Below, piece by piece: positions 47,794 through 56,399 of a stretch of 64,000 bases of DNA (positions are counted from its first letter, which is position 1; every line of letters begins with the position of its first letter). Origin of the DNA: Bradyrhizobium guangxiense. GTDB taxonomy: Bacteria; Pseudomonadota; Alphaproteobacteria; Rhizobiales; Xanthobacteraceae. A model generated the notes under the pieces. It did no database searches. It saw nothing but the letters and a program-made list of their open reading frames with translations, and was not told the origin of the DNA. The stretch lies in contig NZ_CP022219.1 of the NCBI RefSeq assembly GCF_004114915.1, forward strand, positions 5,114,501-5,178,500, written 5' to 3'. The translations under genes were made by a program, and so were the position numbers.

Positions 47794-49377
47794 TCAATGC
47801 GCGTCGCCGCCGGCGGTCGGCGAGACCGGCTTGTTCAGCAGCGTCACGAGCAGGCTGAGGCCGAGATAGAACAGCGTGAGGATGAAGAAGGCATCGCCGA
47901 AGCTCATCACCACGGCCTGGCGGTGCACGAGCTGGGACAGCTGCTTCATCGCCATCAGCGTGGAATCGCCGAGCCCCTGGAATTTCTGCATGAACATGGT
48001 CAGGGTTTCGGTCGCGGTCGCGTTGCCCCAGGTCACGCGCTCTTGCAGGCGGGTAATGTGCAAATCGGTGCGGTCGTTGAGCACGGTGTTGATGACGGCC
48101 AGGCCGACCGCGCCGCCGAGGTTGCGCATCAGGTTGAACAGGCCGCTGGCGTTCTTCACCCTGTCGGGCGCCAGCGTGCCGAGCGCGATGTTGTTGGTGG
48201 GCACCATCGCGAACATCATGCCGATGCCGCGCAGGATCTGCGGCACCAGCAGCTCGTAGAAATCGTAGTCGCGCGTGATCCACGTCATCTGGTAGGAGCC
48301 GATCGCGAACACGACGAGGCCGAAGGCGATCATGTAGCGCATGTCGAACTTCACCATGAGCCGGCCGACCAGCGGCGCGATCAGGAACATGGTGATGCCG
48401 GAGACGAACATGGTCTCGCCGATCATCAGCGCGCTGTAGCCGCGCACTTCGGCGAGGTAGCGCGGATAGATGTAGGTCAGGCCGTAGAGGCCAATGCCGA
48501 TGCAGAACTGCAGCAGGCAGCCGATCGCGAAATTGCGGTTGGAGAAGGTGCGCAAATTGACGATCGGCTCGGCCGCCGTGAACACGCGCCAGAAGAAGGC
48601 GATCGCCGAGATGGCGCAGATCCACGCGCAGATCGCGACCGAGGTATCCTGCAGCCATTCATATTGCGGGCCCTCCTCCAGCACATATTCGAGCGTGCCG
48701 AGGAAGCCGGCCATGAAGAGGAGGCCCCACCAGTCGAAGCGGTCGAGCAGCTCGAAATGCGGCTCGTCGAAATCGACCAGCGCCAGCACGCCGATTGTGA
48801 TGCCGATGCCGGGCACGACGTTGATGAAGAACAGCCAGTTCCAGGACATCAGGTCGGTGATGTAGCCGCCGACCGTCGGGCCGATCGTGGGAGCCAAGGT
48901 CGCGACCAGGCCGATGATGGGGCCGACGATGTGGAATTTCGTGCGCGGGAAGACGGTATAGGCGGAAGCGAACACCGTCGGGATCATGCCGGCGCCGAGG
49001 AATCCCTGCAGCGCGCGCCAGAGGATCATCTCCTCGATGGTGGTGGCAAAGCCGCAGAGCAGGCTCGAGGCGGTGAAGCCGGCCGCCGAGATCGCGAACA
49101 ACAGCCGCGTGCCGAAGGCGCGCGACAGGAACCCCGACAGCGGAATGGCGATGACCTCGGCGATCAGATAGGCGGTCTGGACCCAGGAGACCTCGCTGGA
49201 GCTTGCCGACAGCCCGGCCTGGATCTCGCTCAAGGACGCCGAGACGATCTGGATGTCCAGGATCGACATGAACATCCCGAACACCATGATGATGAACGCA
49301 AACAGCCGCTTCGGCGCGATGCGCTCCGAAGCCGGCGCCGCCATCATGGCAGGGGAAGCGGTGGTGGCGGTGGCCAT
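47794..49377 (-). CDS. DHA2-family multidrug efflux MFS transporter (EmrB-like)
   Basis: A 527-residue inner-membrane protein with about 14 hydrophobic segments. The opening FGMFMSILDIQIVSASLSEI and the motif-C segment GPTVGGYITDLMSWNWLFFI are hallmarks of the EmrB/QacA group. It works with the periplasmic adaptor encoded 29 bases upstream to export drugs, probably through a TolC-type channel encoded elsewhere. GAGGTCAG precedes ATG 49377. Confidence 0.93.
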   Translation of the reverse strand: MATATTASPAMMAAPASERIAPKRLFAFIIMVFGMFMSILDIQIVSASLSEIQAGLSASSSEVSWVQTAYLIAEVIAIPLSGFLSRAFGTRLLFAISAAGFTASSLLCGFATTIEEMILWRALQGFLGAGMIPTVFASAYTVFPRTKFHIVGPIIGLVATLAPTIGPTVGGYITDLMSWNWLFFINVVPGIGITIGVLALVDFDEPHFELLDRFDWWGLLFMAGFLGTLEYVLEEGPQYEWLQDTSVAICAWICAISAIAFFWRVFTAAEPIVNLRTFSNRNFAIGCLLQFCIGIGLYGLTYIYPRYLAEVRGYSALMIGETMFVSGITMFLIAPLVGRLMVKFDMRYMIAFGLVVFAIGSYQMTWITRDYDFYELLVPQILRGIGMMFAMVPTNNIALGTLAPDRVKNASGLFNLMRNLGGAVGLAVINTVLNDRTDLHITRLQERVTWGNATATETLTMFMQKFQGLGDSTLMAMKQLSQLVHRQAVVMSFGDAFFILTLFYLGLSLLVTLLNKPVSPTAGGDAH

Positions 49378-49406
49378 GGTCTGACCTCGCAGCGCTCGGT
49401 TTGCGG

Positions 49407-50705
49407 TTACTGCGGGTGGATCGCGGTGGGATCGTCGAGATCGACCTCGCTGTCGGCGTCGGCGGCACCCTTGTTGGTGTCGACGGTTGCATAGACCGAC
49501 ATGCCGGCCCGGAGCAGGTTCTGCTTCGCCACCGATTTCGGCACGCGGATCCGCACCGGCACGCGCTGCACGATCTTGGTGAAGTTGCCGGTGGCATTGT
49601 CCGGCGGCAGCAGCGTGAACACCGAGCCCGCGCCCGCCGCGATGCTGTCGACGACGCCGGAGAACTTGCGCATGCCATAGGCATCGACCTTGATCGTCAC
49701 CGGCTGGCCGGGACGGATGCGCTTGAGCTGCGTTTCCTTGAAATTGGCGTCGATATAGACGTCGTCCAGCGGCACGATGTTGCCGAGGCGCTGGCCGACC
49801 GCGACGAAGTCGCCGGCGTTGACCAGGCGGTTGGAGAACGTGCCGTTGACAGGCGCGCGCACCGCGGTGAAGCCGAGGTCGCGTTCGGCCTTGGCGAGCG
49901 TGGTCTTGAGCTCGGCGAGCTGGGCCTGCGCTTCGGCCTGCTGGGCCTTGGCGACGTCGACATTGCTGACGGCGACATCGTAGGCGGCCTGCGCGGCCTT
50001 GACCGCGGCGGCGCCCTGATCGCGTCCCGCTTCCGAGCTCTCGAACACGGCGCGCGAGGCGAACCCTTTGGTGCTCAGGGCCTGTTGCCGCTCGTAATCG
50101 AGATCGGCGCGCTTCAGGCCCGCCTCGGCGGAGACGAGCTGTGCCTTCGCCTGTGCGACCTGGCTGTCGAGTGCCGCGACCTGGCGGCCGATGCGGTCGA
50201 TGGTGGCCTGCTGGGTCGCGATTCTGGTTGCGGCGGCATCGACGGCGATCTTGTAATCGCCCTCGTCGATGCGGAAGACGACGTCGCCGGCGCGCACCGT
50301 GGTGTTGTCGCCGGCGAGAACCGAGGAGATGTGGCCGGAAACGCGCGCACCCAGCATGGTGCTATTGGCGCGCACATAGGCGTCATCGGTGGAGATGTAG
50401 AAACGGCCGACCAGCGTGTAGTAGCCGGCATAGCTCGCGGCGGCGAGCGCCAGCACGAGACCGACGCCCATCAGGACGAATTTGCGCTTGCCGGATTTGG
50501 GTGCACCGGCGGCGGGCGCCTCGGGCGCGGCCGGCTTGTCGGCCACGGGCTTCTCGCCGATGTGACGCTTGGTTTCCGCGGCCACATGAGCACGCAACTG
50601 CTCGCTAGGGGGGGCGGATGCCTCGGACGCATCATCGCCGCTCACCTGCTCCTCCACCGCTTCCTGGCGAAGGACGCGCGCAGCCTGGTCTCTCGATACG
50701 GCCAT
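49407..50705 (-). CDS. HlyD-family periplasmic adaptor (EmrA-like)
   Basis: A 432-residue adaptor. It has a ~73-residue cytoplasmic N-terminus, one membrane helix (about 75-97), a split lipoyl domain (GHISSVLAGDNTTVRAGDVV and TAVRAPVNGTFSNRLVNAGD) around a long alpha-helical hairpin, and a beta-barrel (AGMSVYATVDT). It bridges the EmrB-like pump and an outer-membrane channel. ATG 50705 has GGGGAGG five bases upstream. It is the first gene of the emr-like operon, controlled from the palindrome at 50782-50802. Confidence 0.93.
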   Translation of the reverse strand: MAVSRDQAARVLRQEAVEEQVSGDDASEASAPPSEQLRAHVAAETKRHIGEKPVADKPAAPEAPAAGAPKSGKRKFVLMGVGLVLALAAASYAGYYTLVGRFYISTDDAYVRANSTMLGARVSGHISSVLAGDNTTVRAGDVVFRIDEGDYKIAVDAAATRIATQQATIDRIGRQVAALDSQVAQAKAQLVSAEAGLKRADLDYERQQALSTKGFASRAVFESSEAGRDQGAAAVKAAQAAYDVAVSNVDVAKAQQAEAQAQLAELKTTLAKAERDLGFTAVRAPVNGTFSNRLVNAGDFVAVGQRLGNIVPLDDVYIDANFKETQLKRIRPGQPVTIKVDAYGMRKFSGVVDSIAAGAGSVFTLLPPDNATGNFTKIVQRVPVRIRVPKSVAKQNLLRAGMSVYATVDTNKGAADADSEVDLDDPTAIHPQ

Positions 50706-50772
50706 CACGGCCTCCCCAAAATAAGTGCGGTCAGGGACGGCCGTCCTGCGGGACGGCTCCCCTCACTGATCC

Positions 50773-50810
50773 TAAATACCATTGACCGAACGGTTCGGTC
50801 AATATACATA
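50773..50810. promoter_or_regulatory. Shared operator and back-to-back promoters of the emrAB-like operon and tetR-type gene
   Basis: A perfect 21-bp palindrome at 50782-50802 has arms TTGACCGAAC and GTTCGGTCAA around one G. Each arm supplies a -35 TTGACC. On the plus strand -10 TACATA (50805-50810) follows after 17 bp. On the minus strand -10 TATTTA (50778-50773) follows after 18 bp. A TetR-type repressor bound here would block both promoters, so autoregulation and pump repression are inferred. Confidence 0.8.
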
Positions 50811-50900
50811 ATATTCCTAGCCGGATCCTACTGGCCCGAATCCTTTATTTGCGTTTCAAGGTTGGCACCTCGTCCAGAAACCTTCCGAGACCCTGAACCA

Positions 50901-51536
50901 ATGGTTGTAGCTGCCGGCGAACATCTGCACGTCGTCCAGGAGGAGGACAGCTCCAAGCGCCGCCAGATCCTCGACGGCGCCCGCAAGGTCTTTATGGATC
51001 TCGGGTTCGACGGCGCCAGCATGGGCGAGATCGCGCGTGCGGCGCAGGTCTCCAAAGGCACGCTTTATGTCTACTTCGCCGACAAATGCGCGCTGTTCGA
51101 AGCCATCCTCGAGCAGGAGGCGCTCCAGCACGGCCAGGTCGTGTTCAATTTCGATCCCGCGCGGGATGCCGAGACCACGCTGAAGGAGTTCGGCCTCGCC
51201 TACCTTCACCTGGTCTGCCGGCCCGGCGGCGGATCGGCGATCCGCACCGTGATGGCGATCGCTGAACGCATGCCGGATGTCGGCCGCCGCTACTATGCGC
51301 GCGTGCTCGACAAAAGCATCAACCGCCTCTCCTCCTATCTCCAGGCCCGCGTTGGTTCCGGCGATCTCGCCATCGACGATTGCGACCTTGCCGCCTCGCA
51401 GTTCATGGAATTGTGCAAGGCATCGCTCTTCCTGCCCTTTGTCTTCCAGGCCGCGCCGGCGCCGTCGGAAGAGCGCATGACAGAGGTGGTCGACAGCGCA
51501 ACGCGGATGTTCCTGGCGGCGTATCGGGCGAAATAG
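50901..51536 (+). CDS. TetR/AcrR-family transcriptional regulator
   Basis: A 211-residue repressor. The N-terminal helix-turn-helix is GASMGEIARAAQVSKGTLYV followed by YFADKCALFEAIL (about 38-70). The C-terminal ligand domain resembles the AcrR-like C-terminal type. It diverges from the emrAB-like operon, and the palindrome between them is the obvious operator. ATG 50901 gives a ~90-base leader after the predicted -10. The same frame is open far upstream, but that lies across the operator and antisense to emrA. Confidence 0.92.
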   Translation: MVVAAGEHLHVVQEEDSSKRRQILDGARKVFMDLGFDGASMGEIARAAQVSKGTLYVYFADKCALFEAILEQEALQHGQVVFNFDPARDAETTLKEFGLAYLHLVCRPGGGSAIRTVMAIAERMPDVGRRYYARVLDKSINRLSSYLQARVGSGDLAIDDCDLAASQFMELCKASLFLPFVFQAAPAPSEERMTEVVDSATRMFLAAYRAK

Positions 51537-51579
51537 CCGCGCGTTGCGCGGTCGGGCCGGGCGGCACTATATTGCGGCC

Positions 51580-51912
51580 ATGCCCCGTGATCTTCGCCCG
51601 CCTGTCGATGTCCTTCATTACGAGATCGTCCAGGAACAGGCCTCCGCGCTTGGACGAATGGGCCGCACGCTCGAACAGAGCCTTGCACGATTGCGCGAGT
51701 TCGACGCCGCCCATGCGGAAGTCCCGGCATCGAAGCAGCCGGCCAGGCGCAAGCTCGTGCTGGAAGCCGGCCAGGCACTCTGGATGTTCGTGGTGCAACG
51801 CGAGGCGTCGGGCTTGCGCGACAGCCGCCATATCATGCGCACCTACAACGTCCCCGGCGAGGTACAGCGATGCATGGGGCTGGTCCCCGTCCCGTCGAAG
51901 CCGGCCGCGTAG
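51580..51912 (+). CDS. Conserved small hypothetical protein (possibly DUF6665)
   Basis: A 110-residue, probably all-helical cytoplasmic protein. It opens MPRDLRPPVDVLHYEIVQEQ, then a helix with ASALGRMGRTLEQSLARLREF, and GQALWMFVVQREASGLRDSR later. It resembles alphaproteobacterial proteins that I believe are classed as DUF6665, but I cannot confirm the family name. It starts 43 bases after the tetR-type gene and may be co-transcribed. Confidence 0.75.
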   Translation: MPRDLRPPVDVLHYEIVQEQASALGRMGRTLEQSLARLREFDAAHAEVPASKQPARRKLVLEAGQALWMFVVQREASGLRDSRHIMRTYNVPGEVQRCMGLVPVPSKPAA

Positions 51913-51935
51913 ATCGTAGCCGGCATGAGGCAGTG

Positions 51936-53144
51936 CTAATCGTCGGCGTATTCGTCTTCCTCGCGCTTGCGCGCCATGCTCTTGCGTGACCCCAGCGAGC
52001 CGGTCACGGACGGATCGCGCGCATTGGCATAGGGGCTGCGCGACTGTGCACGCGCGGCGACCTCTTCGCCGGAGGCGGCGGCGGGCTGGCAGATCAGGCG
52101 GCGGCTGGCGCGGCGCATCAGATCGACGTGGATGTGATCGTAGTGATAGACGTTCGACCCCGGCGCGAGAACGGTCGTGAAATGCGCGCAGGCGCCCGAC
52201 TGCACGTCGCGCAGGAATCCCTGCTCTTCCGGCATGCCGCGCCAGCCGTCCTTCACGGTGACGCGGCGGCCGTCGGCGAGCACGAAGGCGGAAATGTCGA
52301 GCGCATTGCCGAAGGCATGTTCGGAGATGTGTGAATGCGGATTGCCGTTCATGCCGCGGCACGAATAGGCGGAGATCTGCTTGATCTCGGCGACGCGGAC
52401 GCCGAACCAGCGCATCGCCGAAGGCTGCACGGTGTCGGCGAGCCAGCGGTCGAGCTCGGACACGATCGGACAGGCCAGCGTTGCGGTCGGCTTGATCGCG
52501 ACCGGGCCGACGGCCGTGACGGGGTTGCCCTGCGCTGGTCCAAGGCGCGGCAGCGGCTGCTGCTGCGCAGGCGCCTGCGAGTACGGCGCCGGCCGCGCAG
52601 GATAGCTCGGCGCATTCATGTAGCGCGCCGCGCCGGCGGCGTCGGTGCCGTCGGGCGGCAGGTCGATCTCGTCCTCCTGCGTCGCCACGCCGGGCGCGTT
52701 CAGCGACATCGGCCCGGACGAGGCGCCATAGCCGGCGGGCTGGCGCGCCGGGCTTTCGGGATAGTTCGAGCGTTGCGGATAGGACGAGGCCGGATAATTC
52801 TGGGTCTGCGGGTCATTCGATCGCGGCTGCGTCACAGGCCAGCGCGGCTGGGCGCCGATGCTGCCCGGCGGGCGCAGCTCCTCGTCGGCAAAGCCATAGG
52901 TGCCGGAGGCCTCGCCGATCGCCGCGACTTTGAGTGGAAATTCGGCGCCGCACTGGCCAGGGCCGGAAATCGGGTCGATGCGGACGATGTCCGCAGTCTC
53001 CTTGACCGCACCGGATTTCAGGCATGCAGCTTCGGCCTCGGCCCGCCATGGCTCACGTTCGGCCTGGAAGAAGCCGCGTCCGCAACCCGCTAGCGAAACA
53101 AGGACGATGGAGCCGACGAGATACAAACGAACTCCGCGCGTCAT
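51936..53144 (-). CDS. Extensin-like C-terminal domain lipoprotein
   Basis: A 402-residue protein. The signal peptide ends in the lipobox VSLAGC (Cys 21). A long Pro/Ser/Tyr-rich low-complexity middle (about 100-215) follows. The C-terminal extensin-like domain (about 230-350) contains HSHISEHAFGNALDISAF and VYHYDHIHVDLM. The spaced His/Asp residues resemble the zinc site of M15-type peptidoglycan peptidases, so a cell-wall hydrolase role is plausible but unproven. It converges with the small hypothetical gene. Confidence 0.88.
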   Translation of the reverse strand: MTRGVRLYLVGSIVLVSLAGCGRGFFQAEREPWRAEAEAACLKSGAVKETADIVRIDPISGPGQCGAEFPLKVAAIGEASGTYGFADEELRPPGSIGAQPRWPVTQPRSNDPQTQNYPASSYPQRSNYPESPARQPAGYGASSGPMSLNAPGVATQEDEIDLPPDGTDAAGAARYMNAPSYPARPAPYSQAPAQQQPLPRLGPAQGNPVTAVGPVAIKPTATLACPIVSELDRWLADTVQPSAMRWFGVRVAEIKQISAYSCRGMNGNPHSHISEHAFGNALDISAFVLADGRRVTVKDGWRGMPEEQGFLRDVQSGACAHFTTVLAPGSNVYHYDHIHVDLMRRASRRLICQPAAASGEEVAARAQSRSPYANARDPSVTGSLGSRKSMARKREEDEYADD

Positions 53145-53329
53145 GCGCGCAGGTTCGGTGAATTTGCTTAAAGACTCTTCAACACGTTGATTTCATCGAT
53201 CTTTAACCATGCCGGCTGCGCTGCCGAAAAACCCGGCAGGAGCGAGCGACAGCAAGGCTGACTTTTTCGCGACGAGACTCTCTGTTAACCATGATGCCTG
53301 CGCGAAACGAACGCGCATGGAGGGACCTC

Positions 53330-53413
53330 ATGACGTTCGCCGGGAGACTGAGTGTTGTCACCGCGTACCTCGCCATGGCCTTCGTCGGCGCTATCGTGCT
53401 CGGCATGATCTAG
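53330..53413 (+). CDS. 27-residue single-helix membrane peptide
   Basis: A very short gene, MTFAGRLSVVTAYLAM followed by AFVGAIVLGMI and a stop. An ideal ribosome-binding site, GGAGGGACCTC, precedes the ATG. After a short basic start almost the whole peptide is one membrane helix. Similar peptides appear to exist in rhizobial relatives, but I state that from memory without a search. The 185-bp upstream gap holds TTTAACCAT and GTTAACCAT motifs. Function unknown. Confidence 0.6.
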   Translation: MTFAGRLSVVTAYLAMAFVGAIVLGMI

Positions 53414-53436
53414 AAGACAGCAGTCGACCACACGGC

Positions 53437-53694
53437 GTTTGCTTAAGCCTCCCCTGGAGGGAAGGGCTATTGCCTATGGCATTCTGCGAAAGCTGAACAC
53501 GCGCCTCGTCCTTCGAGACGACCGCTTCGCGGCCTCCTCAGGATGAGGCGAAGCGGCATCAAGAGCCCTTTGAACCTGGCGCAACGCGGTCCTCATCCTG
53601 AGGGCCTGCCGACGGCGGGCGTCTCGAAGGATGGCCACAAGCGATATCACTCCCATATGCGATTGCCTTTGCCCTCCAGGGGAGCGTTAAGCGA
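53437..53694. repeat. Long inverted repeat enclosing a second repeat element
   Basis: The outer arms at about 53437-53482 and 53652-53694 are complementary around GCTTAA and CTCCCCTGGAGGG, read as TCCCCTGGAGGG on the left and CCCTCCAGGGGA on the right. Between them lies a different element (53504-53639) of the CTCATCCTGAG type. This looks like one repeat inserted in the loop of another. The gap 53414-53965 contains no supported gene. Confidence 0.7.
53504..53639. repeat. Intergenic repeat, CTCATCCTGAG family (nested copy)
   Basis: CCTCGTCCTTCGAGACG and CGTCTCGAAGGATGG form the ends. Inner CCTCAGGATGAGG and CCTCATCCTGAGG are also complementary. It is the same sequence type as 25134-25262. Confidence 0.7.
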
Positions 53695-53965
53695 AATGCT
53701 ACGACCGCGCACCCCATTGCCCCGACGTCGTGATGAGCTGCGCGCGATGTCTCGACACGTGTCCAGTCATTGCCGGAGCACCTGAAACGGCCGAACACGC
53801 AGGCTTCGACGTGGAGCTTGCCGGGGCTCTCCAGCGTCATCAAGACCACGCGCGATCGTTGTGAGGTTCATCACAGAACGCCCGGTCCGCCCGGCCTAGG
53901 GTCGAACCACGCTTCATCCAGCGGCGACTTCAGTCCATCGGGACCACGCCATTTCGGAGGTTGTC

Positions 53966-54739
53966 ATGAACAAGCTCACCATCGCCGCCACCGCGCTCTT
54001 CCTGGCGTCAACCGCCGCAGCGCATGCCGGCGGCAATTCGATCTCGTTCCAGATCGAGGGCCAGCACATCCGCATCGAGACGCCGCGCAACTGCGCTTCG
54101 CTCAATTGCGTGACCATCGTCGCACCGGGCCTGTCGGACAAGCCGATCAAGCTGAACAACATCAACCTCAAGGGCCTCGGCGGCTTCAAGGACGACGACG
54201 TCGATACCACGCCGGCCCCGGCCACGACCGCGCAGCCCGCGCCGGGTCCGGTGCAGCAGCAGCCCGTGCAGCAGGCGCCGGTCCAGGCGACCGCACCGGC
54301 GGCGCCCGTTGTTGCGCCCGCCGCGCCCGCGCCGACCGTTGCCGCGGCTCCGTCCGTCGACGCGACGGCACAGCCGGCGCCCGTCGCAGTTCCCGCTCCG
54401 ATCGCCCCGCCCGTTGCTGTTGCTCCTGCCCCCGCCCCGGCTCCGGTGGCCGCCCCGAACTCGCCGATCGGCGTGTGGGCGACCGAAGAGAACAAGGGCA
54501 ATGTCCGCGTCGAGCAGTGCGGCGCCAATCTCTGCGGTTACGCCGAGAAGACCAACGAGCGCATCCTGATCAACATGAAGCCCGACGGCGCCAAGTGGAG
54601 CGGCCGCATCCACGACCCCGACTCCGGCCGCAACTACGACTCGACCATCGCGATGAAGGGTCCGAATGCGATGCGCGTGCAGGGCTGCGCCTTCGGCGGC
54701 ATGTTCTGCGGCGGCCAGATCTGGAAGCGCGTGAGCTGA
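53966..54739 (+). CDS. Exported DUF2147 protein with Ala/Pro-rich linker
   Basis: A 257-residue protein with a signal peptide (residues 1-21, ending AAAHA). An N-terminal segment ISFQIEGQHIRIETPRNCASL is followed by a ~90-residue Ala/Pro/Val-rich linker. The C-terminal DUF2147 domain reads NSPIGVWATEENKGNVRVEQ to the end, with paired Cys residues (CGANLCG and CAFGGMFCGG) that could form disulfides in the periplasm. The domain's function is not established. A clear terminator follows the gene. Confidence 0.85.
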   Translation: MNKLTIAATALFLASTAAAHAGGNSISFQIEGQHIRIETPRNCASLNCVTIVAPGLSDKPIKLNNINLKGLGGFKDDDVDTTPAPATTAQPAPGPVQQQPVQQAPVQATAPAAPVVAPAAPAPTVAAAPSVDATAQPAPVAVPAPIAPPVAVAPAPAPAPVAAPNSPIGVWATEENKGNVRVEQCGANLCGYAEKTNERILINMKPDGAKWSGRIHDPDSGRNYDSTIAMKGPNAMRVQGCAFGGMFCGGQIWKRVS

Positions 54740-54785
54740 TAGCGAACACATCGCGGCTGACAAGCCTTCGCGTTCTTATGATGAC

Positions 54786-54820
54786 GCCACGTCCCTGACA
54801 TCCGGGACGTGGCGTTTGAA
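54786..54820 (+). terminator. Terminator of the DUF2147 gene
   Basis: The stem GCCACGTCCC/GGGACGTGGC has an eight-base loop and is followed by GTTTGAACGTT. It lies 47 bases after the stop codon. Confidence 0.7.
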
Positions 54821-54918
54821 CGTTCGCCCCTTCCGTGCGAGAGATGTTCATCCACCATTCAGCCTGACGCGGCTGATATCGGTGGACCTCACCTCGCGTT
54901 CTCACCGGGACTTCATTC

Positions 54919-56376
54919 GTGGCTTTGATGGTGGCTTGGCGCCGCTTCCTGCTTGCTGCTCCGCTGCTGGCCTTGCCGCTGGCGGGCGCGAGCGCCGCAT
55001 CGGCTTCCGACACGATCGAGCTTGCGCAGGCGCAGCCACAAGCCGAGCCGACGCCGGCCCCCTCGCCGACGCCCTCGGTCTCGCTGGCACCGGCCGCAGA
55101 CGCACAACCCGCCGCGGTCGAGCCGATCGGCAACGTCGCGACCGTCACGGGGATCGCGACCGTGATCCGCGACAAGAACTCCTATCCGCTGCGGGTGCGC
55201 GACGACATCTATCTCAACGACGTCGTTCAGACCTCGTCGAACTCCTCGCTCGGCATCACCTTCAACGACGCGACCACGTTCAATCTCTCCGCCAGCGCCA
55301 AGATCACCATCGACAATTACGTCTATGAGGACGGCGGCAAGCAGAACTCCGCGATCTTCGACGTCGGCAAGGGCACCGTCGCCTTCGTTGCGGCCGCGGT
55401 GGCAAAGACCGGCAACATGAAGATCACGACGCCGACTGCGACGCTCGGCATCCGCGGCACCACCGGCGTCGTCGACGTGCCTGAAGGCGCGGCAGCGAAC
55501 AGCGCGCGCAACGTCAACATCAAGCTCTATCCCGACGCCGACGGCCGCGTCGGTCACATCGACGTCGATGACCGCACCAGCGGCACGCGGCTCGGCGCGC
55601 TGACGCAAGCATCGAGCGGCTTTGCGATCCGGCCAGGCACAGCCGCCGCCGGCATCATGCGCTTCGCCGCGGTACCGATCACGATTCCCGCGCAGCAGAT
55701 CGCGCGCGACCGCGGCTTCGTCAACCAGGTCCATCTGGCACAGACCGCCGGCCGGCAGATCGTCACCGAGCAGCGCGACTCCCGCCGCGCCAATCCGGCC
55801 GCGAGCCCGCGCATCCCGCGGCCGTTCCAGCCGCAGCAGCAGCAATTGCGTCCAAACGCGGCGCCGGGCCAGCAGCCGCAGCGTCCGAACGGTCAGCCCG
55901 GCCAGGACACTCGCCCGGGTCAACAGCAGCCGAGCGCGCCGGGCCGGCAAGGCGCCCAGCCGCCGCAGCGGCAGGGCCAAGGTCAGGGACAAGGACAAGG
56001 CGCCGTGCAGCCGGGTGGCCAGCGCGGGGGTCAGGGTCAACAGCCGCAAAATCAGCGGCAGCAGGGCCAGCAGCCTGGCCAGCCGCACGGTGCGGGGCGT
56101 CCAGCGCGGCCCGGACAAAGCCCCCTCCCAAACAGCGCGCCACAAACCCAACCGCAGCGCGGCGGACAGATTCAGCCTGGCGGTGTGGTGCCACCGCAGC
56201 CCGGCCCGCAGCCGCAACTGCCGCGCACAGGCATGCAGCCCGGCCAGCCGCCTGCGGTACAACAGCCGGGCATGCAACGCCCGGGCGGCTTCCAGCAGCG
56301 CCTGCCGGGCGCACCTCGCCCCGCAGCGCCGCGAAAGCCGCCGCCCGCTTCGAAGGAGAAGAAAGAGCGGCGGTGA
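54919..56376 (+). CDS. FecR-domain secreted protein with Gln/Pro/Gly-rich tail
   Basis: A 485-residue protein. Signal peptide about 1-30 (RRFLLAAPLLALPLAGASAA). A FecR-type beta domain (about 70-200) contains VRDDIYLNDVVQTSSNSSLG, TTFNLSASAKITIDNYVYED and TPTATLGIRGTTGVV. From about residue 285 to the end the chain is almost only Gln, Pro, Gly, Arg and Ala, with GQGQGQGQG runs and a basic EKKERR end. No iron-sigma or TonB genes are adjacent, so this is not the classical FecR anti-sigma setting. The start is GTG 54919 (GGGA eight bases upstream) or ATG 54928. Confidence 0.85.
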   Translation: MALMVAWRRFLLAAPLLALPLAGASAASASDTIELAQAQPQAEPTPAPSPTPSVSLAPAADAQPAAVEPIGNVATVTGIATVIRDKNSYPLRVRDDIYLNDVVQTSSNSSLGITFNDATTFNLSASAKITIDNYVYEDGGKQNSAIFDVGKGTVAFVAAAVAKTGNMKITTPTATLGIRGTTGVVDVPEGAAANSARNVNIKLYPDADGRVGHIDVDDRTSGTRLGALTQASSGFAIRPGTAAAGIMRFAAVPITIPAQQIARDRGFVNQVHLAQTAGRQIVTEQRDSRRANPAASPRIPRPFQPQQQQLRPNAAPGQQPQRPNGQPGQDTRPGQQQPSAPGRQGAQPPQRQGQGQGQGQGAVQPGGQRGGQGQQPQNQRQQGQQPGQPHGAGRPARPGQSPLPNSAPQTQPQRGGQIQPGGVVPPQPGPQPQLPRTGMQPGQPPAVQQPGMQRPGGFQQRLPGAPRPAAPRKPPPASKEKKERR

Positions 56377-56399
56377 CGTTGCGTCAGCGCGCTCGGTGC

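Noticed and set aside
47797..49494. 565-residue plus-strand open frame
   Set aside because: Antisense to the emrB-like gene. His/Asp/Glu-rich without domains.
49401..51536. 711-residue TetR fusion
   Set aside because: The upstream 500 codons are antisense to emrA and cross the operator. The regulator starts at 50901.
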